A DNA stretch of 64,000 nt from Neodontobutis hainanensis (lineage: Eukaryota; Chordata; Actinopteri; Gobiiformes; Odontobutidae). Location of the stretch: contig JALDNG010000746.1 in NCBI GenBank assembly GCA_024349245.1, positions 59,466 to 123,465 on the forward strand. Reading direction: 5' to 3'. Of this stretch, positions 52,153 through 62,534 are shown piece by piece. How positions within the stretch are numbered: position 1 is the first letter of the stretch; every line of letters starts with the position of its first letter. A model generated the notes under the pieces. The model was given only the letters and a program-made list of their open reading frames with translations, ran no database searches and was not told the origin of the DNA. A program made the translations under genes and the position numbers.

Positions 52153-52468
52153 ATTTTTTGAAAATGAGTTATTTCGCTTTAACGGGCCTTCTCACATAAA
52201 AAATAATTCAAACAAAATCGAGATTAACAGTGCCTGACGAGAAGATAACGAAATGTTTAACTCATTCATCGTTCCTATTTAAATTCTCTTGACGAATTGC
52301 CATTTTAGAGTTTTGCCAGAAAATATAAAGGGCCATTTATAAAAGAAAAGACGAACCACCTTTTCTGGTCTTCAAATAAAATTTATGACAAACTAATATT
52401 TGCTCTTTCAGAATAGCATAGCAGAATTATTTTCAAAATTAAAAGAAAAAGCTATGTTTACATCTAAG

Positions 52469-52881
52469 TCAGAGAAAACACGTGATGTGAAAAATTATAA
52501 TAAAATTAAATCCTATTTTATTGAGACTGCGTTTCCTGAAAGATAAACCATGTCTTCGGCGGCGATATACGCTGAAATACACCGAATACCACGGAATCTT
52601 AAAATGCAACGCAAGTGTCATTTCGGATGCGCTAAAATTCACATAAACCTTTTGATTACATCTCCCCCATCCATTTTTACAATGCATGATATTGATGGTC
52701 TACAACCTAGTATCTGAGGTATATTATCAGAGTGGATGCATAAATGACATGAAACAGTGATCAATTTTATGGCTAGATTCTTCGTGAAATAATTTTGCTT
52801 TTGAAGTGCAGATGAAGTCAATACATAAGAGCATGTGATTTTGAATAAGCTTACAGTAGCACCGTAGAATACGAGTTTCAT
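52469..52881 (-). CDS. ML-domain (NPC2-like) protein candidate, frame broken
   Basis: ATG at 52881 gives MKLVFYGATVSLFKITC, a possible signal peptide. Further on, LCIHSDNIPQILGCRPSISC followed by IVKMDGGDVIK has the cysteine spacing of NPC2 (Cys, about 11 residues, Cys-x5-Cys, then a Gly-containing turn), like the clearer gene at 57.5-58.0 kb. In the run of four A near 52642 the frame must gain one base to continue as VYVNFSASEMTLALHFKIPW and YSVYFSVY. The C-terminal end (NKIGFNFIIIFHITCFL) lacks the usual Trp-Leu-Asp strand, so the second half is either unspliced or decayed. Assignment rests on pattern only. Confidence 0.4.
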
Positions 52882-53059
52882 GAAAATAAAATAACACGGA
52901 TGTCCTTTTTTTGAAAAGAATCTGTTATTATTTTACAGAAAAATCCATATCAACCACTACAATACGGGAGCGATCATGGAACGCGTTGAGACACTTACAT
53001 CAATACCGATTTATATAATATTAAATTTTATTTACTCGACTCAAAAAACACGAATAACT

Positions 53060-53237
53060 TTATCGAAACCTCTGGATATATTTCTCAAACGCGTGGATGA
53101 AGAAATTTGATCCTTCGATGTGGAGCGAATCTGTTCACAAAACAAAAACCTGGCGAAAAGCACAAAGCCTTTGAAATATGTAATACACGATAAAATGAAG
53201 ATTTCGCGAACGTATACCACAATATAACTTGCTTCAT
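53060..53237 (-). CDS. Short secreted-protein candidate with TATA box and 19-nt intron
   Basis: The ATG at 53237 begins MKQVILWYTFAK. Removing 53131-53149 (19 nt, GTTTTT...GAACAG) gives SPDSLHIEGSNFFIHAFEKY and a stop at 53060, for 52 residues. Unspliced, the frame also stays open to 53085, so the intron is optional. A TATAAAA lies at 53309-53315, about 72 nt upstream of the ATG. It sits 5' of the ML-like piece at 52.9 kb and could be its first exon. Family not recognised. Confidence 0.33.
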
Positions 53238-53308
53238 TGAAGTTATAAATCTTAACCTCCTTTCTATAAAGAACACTCCAACGCGATTCAGCAAAATTCC
53301 AATATTTG

Positions 53309-53315
53309 TTTTATA
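53309..53315 (-). promoter_or_regulatory. TATA box candidate
   Basis: TATAAAA read on the minus strand, preceded by GGAGGTCTGG, a relatively GC-rich context. It lies about 72 nt before the ATG at 53237, a suitable distance for a short 5' UTR. Confidence 0.35.
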
Positions 53316-53344
53316 CCAGACCTCCTTAAAGAAGCCTAACCTTT

Positions 53345-54390
53345 CTGAATAAAAGGATTATTTTTTAAGCTAAATAAACGTATTTTAATTTCGTTTAATT
53401 TATCAAACACGTTCTTTTAATCTTCTGCACTTCAATCCCCTTTCGAATAAAATATTTACTGAATTCCTTAAATATTGTTTGTATGTTCAGGTCAGTTTAA
53501 CGCATCTATGACCGAGATTTTAAAATACTATTAAAATTAGTTCTTATCAATATATTTGATTTAAATGTATGGATACTGTATTTTTGAAATTAATTAATAA
53601 AAATTAAAAAACGAGCTACGAGTGTGTACGGATATTTACGAAACCACTAGACTTCTAGTTTAACAAATTGTAAACAAATCTCATGATAAGAATAAAAATC
53701 AAAGTCATGGATATATGCTGTGCTTTGATCCCCGTATCAAAGTTCAATGTTGGTTTTATTAATTACTCCATTGATATGTAATAAACTAAAAGTGGTCTTT
53801 TGTTTTCGAAAAAATTAAATAAGATGCTTGTTTTATTAGCAACTTCAAGCATATCGTAATGAGACACTGATTTATGAATAAAACATTTTCTTGCCACTAA
53901 GGTCAACTTTTATTTTATATCATGTGGAAGAAACACTTGTTTAATACGTGAACACGTATATAAAAAATTAAATACTTAGTTGTATAATACACGACGCATG
54001 CCGGAACTGTTCAATGTGTTGGATGCAAACTTTTTGCGAATAATAATTTTCCAGTCGTATTCGACTCGTTATATTTAAATAATTTTATTTATGTTGTTCT
54101 TCAACGAATATCATCAGGAGTACAAATTTTTAATTGTCAAAAAGACATGACCAAATCCTTCATTTTTATCTCAATCTGTAACAACGATTTTTCGTGGCGA
54201 TTGTCAGAAACTACTCGAAAATAAGCCCATGATTTTTAAAATAAAATATGTCTTTCGTTTTCTAAGTAAATGATAGGAAAAAATTATATTTTTACGTTAG
54301 AAAGTTAAGATTATGCTATTTAACATCTGACGAATTGAAACATTTGATAATTATAACTGTTTGATTAAAATTATTGAACTTATATTATTG
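53345..54390. other. Intergenic, no gene seen
   Basis: Both strands were read. Composition is somewhat richer in G and C than in the left half, but no frame above about 40 codons could be extended by plausible splicing. Confidence 0.35.
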
Positions 54391-54396
54391 ATTGAG

Positions 54397-54594
54397 TTAA
54401 TTTATCTTCTTGAATAGGCTAACCGTGAAACTACGAATAGGAGCTGCTTTTTCATCATCGTTTAAACCTTGAGCCATTAAATATATATTATTATTAAACA
54501 TAATTATAGAATATACATTTTGGGCCAAATAATCTGAAAGGTGGTAGCAACATACTGTCATTCTATACGCAGCTGAGAAGTGTTTATACATCAC
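54397..54594 (-). CDS. Possible C-terminal exon of an ML-like protein (weak)
   Basis: An open frame of about 65 codons ends with NNNIYLMAQGLNDDEKAAPI followed by RSFTVSLF. That resembles the last strands of NPC2-type proteins (W-x-L-x-D..x-C-F-x-V-x-I), but with Ser instead of the last Cys and no Trp. An upstream piece (LKNAFFDDRRFTDVSK, about 54.63-54.68 kb) may belong to it through an intron of some 50 nt whose phase I could not fit. Treat as a coding-like fragment. Confidence 0.25.
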   Translation of the reverse strand: MMYKHFSAAYRMTVCCYHLSDYLAQNVYSIIMFNNNIYLMAQGLNDDEKAAPIRSFTVSLFKKIN

Positions 54595-54689
54595 GAGAGA
54601 GAATTAAAATAAAAACAATAACTTTGGAAACATCGGTAAATCTTCGATCATCGAAAAAGGCGTTTTTCAAATCTATCGAATGTAACACA

Positions 54690-55820
54690 TAACTTATTTA
54701 AAAGAATTATGGTCAAATACTGAGCTGTTTAACTTTAAAAATCAAAAATTATCGTCGGGTAATTTGACCGGTCATCTACAAACTCAGTCCTTTAAACTTT
54801 ACCCAACCCATTGGGCTAATATCTTACATTCCCACTTTACTTATAACTCCTATCAGTAAAATCTCTTAATCTTATAAAACGAAAATGAAGCTGAATAATT
54901 CCATCATTTCTTGCTCAACTAAAAAGTAAACAAGTTCATCCCAGTATAGAGAGAAACCAATTTTATGAGAATATTTTTGGTGGAAAATTATTGACATAAA
55001 ACGAATTAGCTTTAAAATATTTTTAAATATTTAAGTGTATATGAACATGTGATACTTAAAATCATTAATGTTTACTTTAAACGCGGCCATTAGTAGCTTG
55101 TGCGCATATTTTAATTTTTATTCTCTGAAATATTAATTCTTTAGGACTAATAAAGTATAACTTGGCAATTCAAAATTTTTATCAATGAATTAAAATGAAA
55201 AAAATCCCAAGATTGAGAATGCGAACATCCTATCTGTCAAAAAATACAATTTTTCAAGGAAAACTATCTTCACTAGTATGTCTGGTATGAAAATCAATAA
55301 ATTTAATGAGATTTCTGGTGTTAAATACCCACAATTTAAATGTATAGGTCAAGCCTTGACACAATGTTGTTAACTAGCCTTTGATACACTTCTTATATGA
55401 AAGATTATTTTCAAGGTATATTCTTGCTTTCTAAGCATTTTACTAATGACCGCTTTCTTTTTTAAAATTTATTTCCAAATTATTCTAAAAGTATTATTTT
55501 ACGTATTTTTAATTTATTTTAAATTTAAATTTTTAATCTTGTAGACGTTGAATATTATTATAACTATTATCTGTAAAATTTAGAAAAAACTAAATTTGAA
55601 AATGGATATCTAAGTGACTAGAAATTAGAACCTTTTAAAGTTTTTAATTAATATTTAAATAATTGTTTGAAAAAATTCAAGCATAGAAGAATATTTAAAG
55701 TGTAGTTTAAAGTTAACTACTTTTAAAATATGAGCATGCACCACAATTATCCCTTTCGTTCTAATCACACAAAATAAGATCTTTGTAGTCAAAAGAAAGA
55801 AAAGTTTATCAATCACTCTG
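54690..55820. other. Intergenic, no gene seen
   Basis: Short open pieces only. A GC-richer patch around 55080-55110 (ACGCGGCCATTAG, GTGCGCAT) has no adjacent start codon in a usable frame. Confidence 0.35.
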
Positions 55821-55829
55821 ATTTAACTC

Positions 55830-56329
55830 TGAAGTGCTTTTCTACATTTAGACACAACATTGGTGAGGAAGAACTTTAGAGCGGAACATACAGTTAGATT
55901 TTTGTTACGACTAACCTCGCACAACGCCGTAGCAATTTATATGGACAAGAGCGCATAATGAAAGAGAAGGATCAACGGCTAACAGCTATGTAGGAGACTT
56001 TTAGCCAGAGATCATACAATACACGTGATTCGTTTGAATATTTATCACGGTTTTTACAAATTCTGAACAGCCAAAAAGTCAAAATTGGTGCTATTCTTAA
56101 TTTGTACTTGAAAAGGATAACCAAAGTCATGACTTATAAGCATGAGCAGACGGAGTTCAGTAAGCTCAAAGCCTAAAACACAGCTTAGTTCTTCATCATG
56201 ATAATATCGGTTTGATATTCTTAAGATCGATCTTAAATAACAAATAAATATTTCTGAGCATGTCAAATAGAAACTGAAAATAAACAGTTCATTAACCATG
56301 TTAGTTATTAACGAGAGACCAATTTCCAT
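55830..56329. other. GC-richer, coding-like stretch, strand unresolved
   Basis: On the plus strand there are two open pieces in different frames: VRKNFRAEHTVRFLLRLTSH with NAVAIYMDKSA (55.85-55.95 kb), then MKEKDQRLTA and YNTRDSFEYLSRFLQILNSQ up to a TAA near 56176. The minus strand has a 91-codon ATG frame at 56054-56329 (ending VQIKNSTNFDFLAVQNL). I could not choose between them. An internal 15-nt GT..AG on the plus strand would remove an in-frame stop. Function unknown. Confidence 0.3.
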
Positions 56330-56632
56330 GGACGTCTCTAAATTTAAACAGATAAGATTTTTTAAATTTATCTTTAGATCTTACATTCATTCTGTCGTTT
56401 AATAAAATTCATCGTCTTCAACTTTTAATTGTTCTGGTATCATTTATTCTTAAAATATGCATAAATTATTTCTATGATCTAGACATGTTTGTTTTTACAG
56501 GTTTAAGTTAAGAGAAATATTGACTGTAGAATACAATCTAATCAAATAAAAGATGCCCATGCGCTCTGAATGCTCAATGGATTTTTTTATTCGGAAGACT
56601 CATTAGGGAATGATAGAGTAGATTGTATAGAT

Positions 56633-56762
56633 CAAGGTTTACACCTTTTAGTGATGTTGTGAATATTCACAGCATCGTAATTCTTGACATCACAAATGAC
56701 TCTAGTGTATAATACACTGTCAAAGTTAATGCCATGAACCCACGAGAAGATTATTACATATC
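56633..56762 (-). pseudogene. ML/NPC2-like N-terminal fragment
   Basis: The frame reads YVIIFSWVHGINFDSVLYTR then VICDVKNYDAVNIHNITKRC KP and stops. The Cys, 15 residues and second Cys (I-C-D..K-R-C-K-P) parallel the start of the intact neighbour (I-N-C-D..P-R-C-P). There is no in-frame ATG, and the frame stops where the next cysteine of the motif would fall, so this looks like a truncated duplicate. Confidence 0.33.
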
Positions 56763-57489
56763 AGAAATTGAATCTGGATAGGGTATGATAAAAATTTTCA
56801 CAAATGGTTGAGCATGAACTTATGTGATAAGCACCTGATAAAAATATAGAAAAGTTATGATGTTAAAACTACCTTTATGATTTTCCTTAAATATTCTCTA
56901 ATTATGACGTTAGAAAGATATTATTAAACTACATGATCCAACTATCGCGTATATTGAAACCAGAATTCGGTTATCACGCATGTTCTGATTTTGGTTATAA
57001 AAATAAATTTCGTTCTCTTTCAAAAGAAGGATGATAGATGTTTGAATAAAGGAACAAAAGATTCCCTTCATGTGATATATTTTACCAAAACAAGTATATC
57101 AGTTTTAAATGCTTATTCTTTTAGATCCTGTTGATTTTAGAGGTCTGACTTAGTTTTTATTAATTCACTTTACTTTATTCAGATTTGAACTCAAACGTTT
57201 GTGTAAAGTTATAATATATTTGATTCACTCAATACGCAAGTGCATGAAATTTCTAATCTCGTTAATATCGATACATTTCACAAAAATGGGATTTTATGCA
57301 AAGTGTGTAAGGTAACAGCTTTATTGAAGGAAACAACTTAAAACTCAGTTCATTCTCTCTAAATTAAGCTGTGAATGGGATCTTATACGAATGAAAATTA
57401 TTCAGAAAAAAAATTTACACCAAATCACAAACTTTACATAAATTTCGAAAATAAAGCGTATTATTTGGCGTTTATTATGCCCGCGTGAT

Positions 57490-58013
57490 TTATATAACTT
57501 TTGCTGTGAATTCCATGCAGAGAATAACGAGATTTTTGTCATTCCGCGCCTGAATTTTCCATCTTCCCACGGGCTGATTATAAAATACAATTATATACAC
57601 TATTTGTGACTCTTAGAAGATCTTCTCTTTTGGGAACGGTAATTTTGATAAATATCTCCTGCTTACCTCGATTTGATGCCGTATCTTTCATCCCAAGAAC
57701 CTCAAACTTACCGAGCTCATGCTTCGTGAGATCAAAAGTCAAATCTTTCACTGTTATCTCTGCAAAAGCGTTGAGATATTTTGAGGGATAGTTGATCGCC
57801 GCAGTAGCGTTCATGTAATAGACACCTTCTGATTGAAAGATGCATAATTTGTTAGGACACCGAGGTACAGAAAAATGGTACACGTATGAACTGTCTTAAA
57901 TATTAGGCAAGGTAAATACATCTATTACCACAGTTGATAACCTCACTGATGTTTTCCTCCAGTAACAACATCAATAGTATGAGAACGAACCAACGAAGTT
58001 CAAAGATTTTCAT
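57490..58013 (-). CDS. NPC2-like secreted ML-domain lipid-binding protein, three exons
   Basis: NPC2-type ML proteins bind sterols or other lipids in the secretory/lysosomal system. The ATG at 58013 gives MKIFELRWFVLILLMLLLEE, a strong signal peptide. Introns are 57895-57928 (34 nt, GTAATA...TTTAAG) and 57574-57598 (25 nt, GTATAT...AATCAG). The spliced product is 154 residues, the usual NPC2 size. Motifs in order: EVINCDSSYVYHFSVPRCPN with KLCIF, YMNATAAINYPSKYLNAFAE, FIKITVPKREDLL, and RWKIQARNDKNLVILCMEF, matching the W-x-L-x-D..C end of NPC2. The first/last cysteine pair and C-P-N-K-L-C are kept; the third pair, in the central loop of vertebrate NPC2, is missing. A 27-nt GTAAGT...GAAAG segment (57645-57671) is in frame and could be a further intron. 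AATAAA follows the stop at 57471-57476. Confidence 0.75.
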
Positions 58014-58059
58014 TCTATTCACACCTGAAAAACTAGAGGCGTTACACCACCTTATAAAT

Positions 58060-58070
58060 ATGGTCTTACC
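58060..58070 (-). promoter_or_regulatory. TATA-like element upstream of the NPC2-like gene
   Basis: ATATTTATAAG on the minus strand, roughly 50 nt before the ATG at 58013. The consensus match is imperfect; position is the main support. A stronger TATAAA lies at 58291-58296. Confidence 0.3.
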
Positions 58071-58290
58071 CTAAAAGGGCTTTACGCGTTGACAAACATT
58101 TTATCCATTAAAATGAACTTTGAAAATTTGTTCTCTACATATTTACCTCAGAATAGAAAACTGTTGTCAAAAGTTAAGGATGAAAGTTTGAATTTTTTTA
58201 TCTTTCATTTGTATTTTCTCTGGATCATTTGACTTTCAATATACTCATAATCGATACTAAAATATTCTGGTCTCGAAAGCGTTTGGAATC

Positions 58291-58296
58291 TTTATA
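58291..58296 (-). promoter_or_regulatory. TATA box with GGGCGTG upstream, minus strand
   Basis: On the minus strand GGGCGTGCTTATAAAGATTC places TATAAA directly after a GC-rich GGGCGTG (KLF/Sp1-like) element. It points towards the NPC2-like gene, 280 nt upstream of its ATG, which would allow a longer 5' UTR. It faces away from the similar plus-strand element at 58.67 kb. Confidence 0.4.
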
Positions 58297-58660
58297 AGCA
58301 CGCCCTTTGCCCAGAAGTTGAGATACACACAGATTTAACCTCAATGGTATTTTATTTAACACTCAACTGTCCCTTCGATAGTTGTATGTCAAGCAGGCAC
58401 TACATCAGTATAGCCAACTTTTTAATTTTTTCGATTGAATTAAATTGAGCTATATTGACATGGAAAGGGTTTCTCGAGGGCGTAGACGCATATGACACTC
58501 TAGGGAGTTATTTGGTAAAGGAATAATCAAAATATTGTGTTAAAGAGAGTAAAAACATATATTTTGAAAGAATGTTCCATTCATTGTCTTTTGTTGAAAG
58601 CTTTAAATTTGAGTTTACACTGTACGTCCTTCAACTGAGTGGCCCCGGTTCCCTTCACGA

Positions 58661-58674
58661 GGCGTGGTATAAAA
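58661..58674 (+). promoter_or_regulatory. TATA box with GGCGTGG upstream, plus strand
   Basis: GGCGTGGTATAAAAA combines a GC-rich element with a consensus TATAAAA. It lies about 145 nt upstream of the plus-strand ATG at 58819 and mirrors the minus-strand element at 58.29 kb, suggesting a divergent promoter region of about 380 nt. Confidence 0.4.
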
Positions 58675-58818
58675 ATTTCAACCGCTTCTTCTTAAAAGCT
58701 TATTGGTAAAATTTACAACATCACTTTCGTTTCAAAATAAACAGTTCTCATAAAGACGTTAATTTAAAATAATTTAACAATATTTTCATTCGATCGATCT
58801 TATGGTGGCATAAACGAG

Positions 58819-59125
58819 ATGGAAATCCAAAAGATAGCTTTTGGGTTCAAAAATATGCTATTTTAGGTGTAAACTGATTTTTAATAAATATGCATTGAAA
58901 GGAATAATACATTTATACTCACATTTGTATAGCATTTTGAGAAATATTAAAAAAATATATAAATCGAAGATTAATATATATGTTGCTAAAATAGAATGGA
59001 GACGTCTAATGTTATCTAATGGAGTTCAACAGATTAAGAGCATAAGTAAAAACATAACTTTGAACTCGAAAATAATTTCTCATATCTATTTGTCTCTTTA
59101 CGAGCACATAGATAAGCGAACGTAA
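58819..59125 (+). CDS. Small basic protein, two exons with a 22-nt intron
   Basis: ATG at 58819 (MEIQKIAFG). A 22-nt segment (58845-58866, GTTCAA...ATTTTAG) is removed to join exon 2 (58867-59125) in frame. Exon 2 is open for 86 codons and has no ATG of its own near the start. The 94-residue product is basic and rich in Ile, Lys and Ser (YKSKINIYVAKIEWRRLML, NGVQQIKSISKNITLNSKII). There is no clear signal peptide or known domain. It lies behind a TATA box at 58.67 kb, divergent from the NPC2-like gene. Confidence 0.4.
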
Positions 59126-59134
59126 ACTCAAGAA

Positions 59135-59625
59135 ATATTTTGTTTTATCTTTTGGGTCGTCGTTTTTAAAGACTGTTCAGATTTACACTAAAAATACTTT
59201 AATTGGTTATTTGAGGATATGAGTCATTTTGTTTTTTAATTTTAAATTAGTTAAAGTTTAATTATTTTAGAATGTAAAGTGTGTGAGCTGCAAAAGAATT
59301 TTTGCCAAATAAAATTTTTATTTTATCAATACGTAAATTAAAAGCGATTTTTGTTGAAAAAGGCGGAACTCAGCTTTGGATATTTTAAAACTAGCTGCGC
59401 ATTCGTGACGATTCACGAACGTGTTTGTAAAAGGAGGATATATTTATTTCAAATAAATTAGCGTTGCGAGAACTGAAAATACTTTCTATAAAAGCATTAG
59501 TTATCTCAATTTTATTTGACTCGCTAATATTATCATATTATTTATTATTTTCACACAAGAAGTATTTTAATTCACTCACTCAAATGAAAGGTTAAAAATC
59601 AGAAATAAAAAATATTTTTTCGATT
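59135..59625. other. Intergenic, no gene seen
   Basis: AT-rich with one CpG-containing patch near 59395-59425 (TGCGCATTCGTGACG). No coding frame was supported. Confidence 0.35.
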
Positions 59626-59879
59626 AAAATTTAACTTAAGATTGTCTTATTTCGAAAGTCGTTCAGGACTTTGTTGAAACTTCCATTAATATCGTCTATA
59701 ATTGCGTTAATAATGATCTGAATCATTGACATAAACGAACGGACGCTGCAAGAAGTTATAAATGTAAGAATAAGGCATATGGGTGTGTGCCCGTGTGGTG
59801 CGTGTTTATCATTGATGTAGATCATCACAAAGGTTCTATGTGTTGAGTATTGAAAAGTGAGCTAGGATCTGCAAAGCTA

Positions 59880-60460
59880 CTCTAGCCATTGACAGTTTGA
59901 CGAGTCAAATGCGGTATGTACAAATTCTGTTTTATGCTCCCCATTTGTCTTGATGGATAACCTTGTCCGGCCTAATACTCACCATATAGTCGACATAAGT
60001 GTAGCTACTGGTCTACCATCTGATTTAAACGTGAAATATCCCCCAGTCGCTCAAAAAGTTCTGCCAACGACTCATTTATGTGATAGAACGTGTCTGACGT
60101 GTTCTTTCCTGACTAAAATGACTCTCTTCAAGATAAGTAGTTGTATAAGGTCATTAAATAACAACAGGATTATCAACAAATTTAAACGTGCAAACCTACC
60201 AAAACCAATCGTTCAAATAGATAAATACTTTCCATGATATTTCCAATTTAGATTCGCAAAGTTGATATGTTTCATCGCTTCCAATGAAAATCTTTGAGAA
60301 TAATTATCAATCTGTAAGTGAGGCGTCAACCCTGTTTCCAATTATCCTGCGGAACAGTGATAGATTGCCTTCATCCAATGTCGTGGTATTTCAAAAGATC
60401 CCGTTCTTTTGTCAAATATCGTTTCATTTTGTGACTATGGGTACTTTTTTGACATCATGT
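59880..60460 (-). mobile_element. Probable Merlin/ISXO2-like transposase remnant (weak)
   Basis: The minus strand has coding-like pieces in several frames separated by stops: NETIFDKRTGSFEI (60.41-60.37 kb, where V-E-I-D-E-x-x-F would be), GRPVATLMSTIW (about 60.0 kb, like D-R-x-x-x-T-L-x-x-x-I) and GEHKTEFVHTAFDSSNCQWL (59.88-59.94 kb, like N-H-x-x-x-F-V..H-T-N-x-I-E). Order and spacing are roughly right for an ISXO2-type transposase but each match is short. The plus-strand frames here (59950, 60284) are its antisense. A different decayed gene is possible. Confidence 0.33.
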
Positions 60461-60499
60461 ATTATGCCGCGATGTCGTGAAAACAGAACCTAGCTTGCT

Positions 60500-62290
60500 T
60501 TATCATTGGCAGTTGCTAAAATTGCCAAAAAATTCATGGTTCCTACTGAAGCATTTAGAATAATTAACTCATACCTCAACAAAATCGAACATGAAGTCAA
60601 TAAATAATTCAAAAATAAAAGTGAATAAACTATTTTTGGGTGGATTATAGTGGAAATACGATTTTTCAAATGCAGTTTATGATAGAATATTCATCGGTTT
60701 CTGTCGGTGAAACAAATACTCCAACATGGTATTGCTCTTTAAAAACCGCATTTTATCTTAACAATCCTCCGTAAATTTATAATATCTCAAAAATAAAATG
60801 GTGTATTAACGATCCCAGTTCAAGGGTTTTTAAAATGATTTTACTCAAATAATGGTTTGTAATTTGAAAGATCTATTTTCAAGCACTTCGGATAACGTGG
60901 TGAAGTTAGTAGGCGTTTGAAAATTCAAATTAACGTGTTGCATTATTATATCCTAAAAGTAGAATTGTTTTTAATTTCATGTACTTTTATATGCATTATT
61001 ATTACATCAGGTAGAACATACTTAATTTACATAGATAAGGCTTTTACGATTCCCACGTTCATTCATCATATTATGATAAAGTATAAATATAAATTTCAAA
61101 GGGAAAAATTAAAAGCGATGGTTCATGATAGTATTTGTTAGCTATATAATGTTGAACAAAGCAATACTCTATTTTTGGATATTTTTTCAAAAAGACATTT
61201 TTCGTGTATCTTCATATATCTTCGCTTCTATGTTAAAAATCATTTCATGTGACATTTTTGAGTATTTTAAGTAATTGTCTTCAAATCGTTTTTGTTCTGA
61301 ATATTTTAGTTAACAGTTAAATTTAACGTTTAATAATTGACACCTACCCATCTGTATAGTAGTTTTTACTTTAAAATTGATGGCCAAGATTATGAGATAT
61401 TGACATCAAATCAATTGTGTTATTACTTCTCATGTATCTAAAAAAATTGAAAAAATCTTTCTCTTATCCAAATAAACACCATAATAAAACATGTTAGATT
61501 TTTTCAAGTGAAATTAAGATGTCAAAATTAGGTTTTCAACAGTTTTAGTTGTTCCCTGTTTTTGATAGGTTACATTTATCTAAATCTAAAATTTTAATCG
61601 TACCTTGAATAAATATATAATATGCGGAAATTGCATCTATGGTGAAATTTAAAAATGAAATGAATTTAAAAAATCAATAATTCATGGCATGAGTAATTTT
61701 AGAAAGTCAAAACATGAATAAACTAACAACCATGCGCATTAACTGATGAAAATATCGTTTCGTTTATTACCACCAACGTAAAAACCAACAATACTTGATA
61801 TCGATTTTAATGCAGATGATTCGAATAATAATGAATAATAAAACAAATGAAATTGAAATTTGATTTCTTCCAAATTGATTAAATTACGGGCGTTAGAAAC
61901 ATTAATCAAATCCTATTGAGATTGAAAAGTGGAGACCGAATTATGGATATATTATCTTGGCAACCTTGATCTTTAACACAATGTTTCCAGTGAAATCAAA
62001 AATTTTGGACACAGATCTTTGTTGCACATGTTATCAATTTATGGTAATTCACGCGCATGTCCAATTTTACATTTAATTCTTGGCGCTGATGGTGCTGTGT
62101 TTAACTCCTTAAAACTTGTAAACTAATGAATAACGATGTTTTAATATAGCCATATTTGGGTGTAAAAGTGAAATGTGTTTTTGATTCTGAATACAACTCT
62201 ATTAACAACACATTTATTAATGCATTAAGAATTTAAAATTTTCAAATAATACAATTGGATTATAAATTTTTTAATCAGCCGAATTAACCT
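60500..62290. other. Intergenic, nothing firm
   Basis: A plus-strand frame at 60917-61141 encodes one membrane-like segment (VELFLISCTFICIIITS) but starts from TTG with no acceptor that gives a gene. CATGCGCAT at 61732-61740 and ACGCGCATGT at 62052-62061 are isolated CpG-containing motifs. Confidence 0.35.
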
Positions 62291-62306
62291 ATTTTGAATT
62301 TATTTC

Positions 62307-62530
62307 GAATTAGCTGTAATACTAAAATTATAAATACTTGGTTCAGGTTGAGAAACTGTCAGAAATTATTGAGGAACTCAATGTCATGGTTTTTAATGGA
62401 TGAATATTCTCAAAAGTTTGATAATCACCAAAACTACACATTCACAAAGAATATAAATTCAGATATTCGCCAAATAGAGCCATGTTTTTATTCTGCTTTC
62501 AAAGTTCTTTATCTTAGAATCAACGCATGA
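62307..62530 (+). CDS. Possible 3' exon, function unknown
   Basis: After the acceptor-like TCGAATTAG, 74 codons are open to a TGA at 62530, with balanced composition (NTKIINTWFRLRNCQKLLRN, NINSDIRQIEPCFYSAFKV). No in-frame start exists, so an upstream exon is needed; none was identified. Alternatives are a relic or chance. Confidence 0.25.
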
Positions 62531-62534
62531 GCCC

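Noticed and set aside
59950..60493. Two plus-strand frames of 95 and 69 codons
   Set aside because: They are antisense to minus-strand pieces that fit a transposase better. A resemblance of the minus strand to GAPDH (GFGRFARL) was also considered and dropped because the later GAPDH motifs do not follow.
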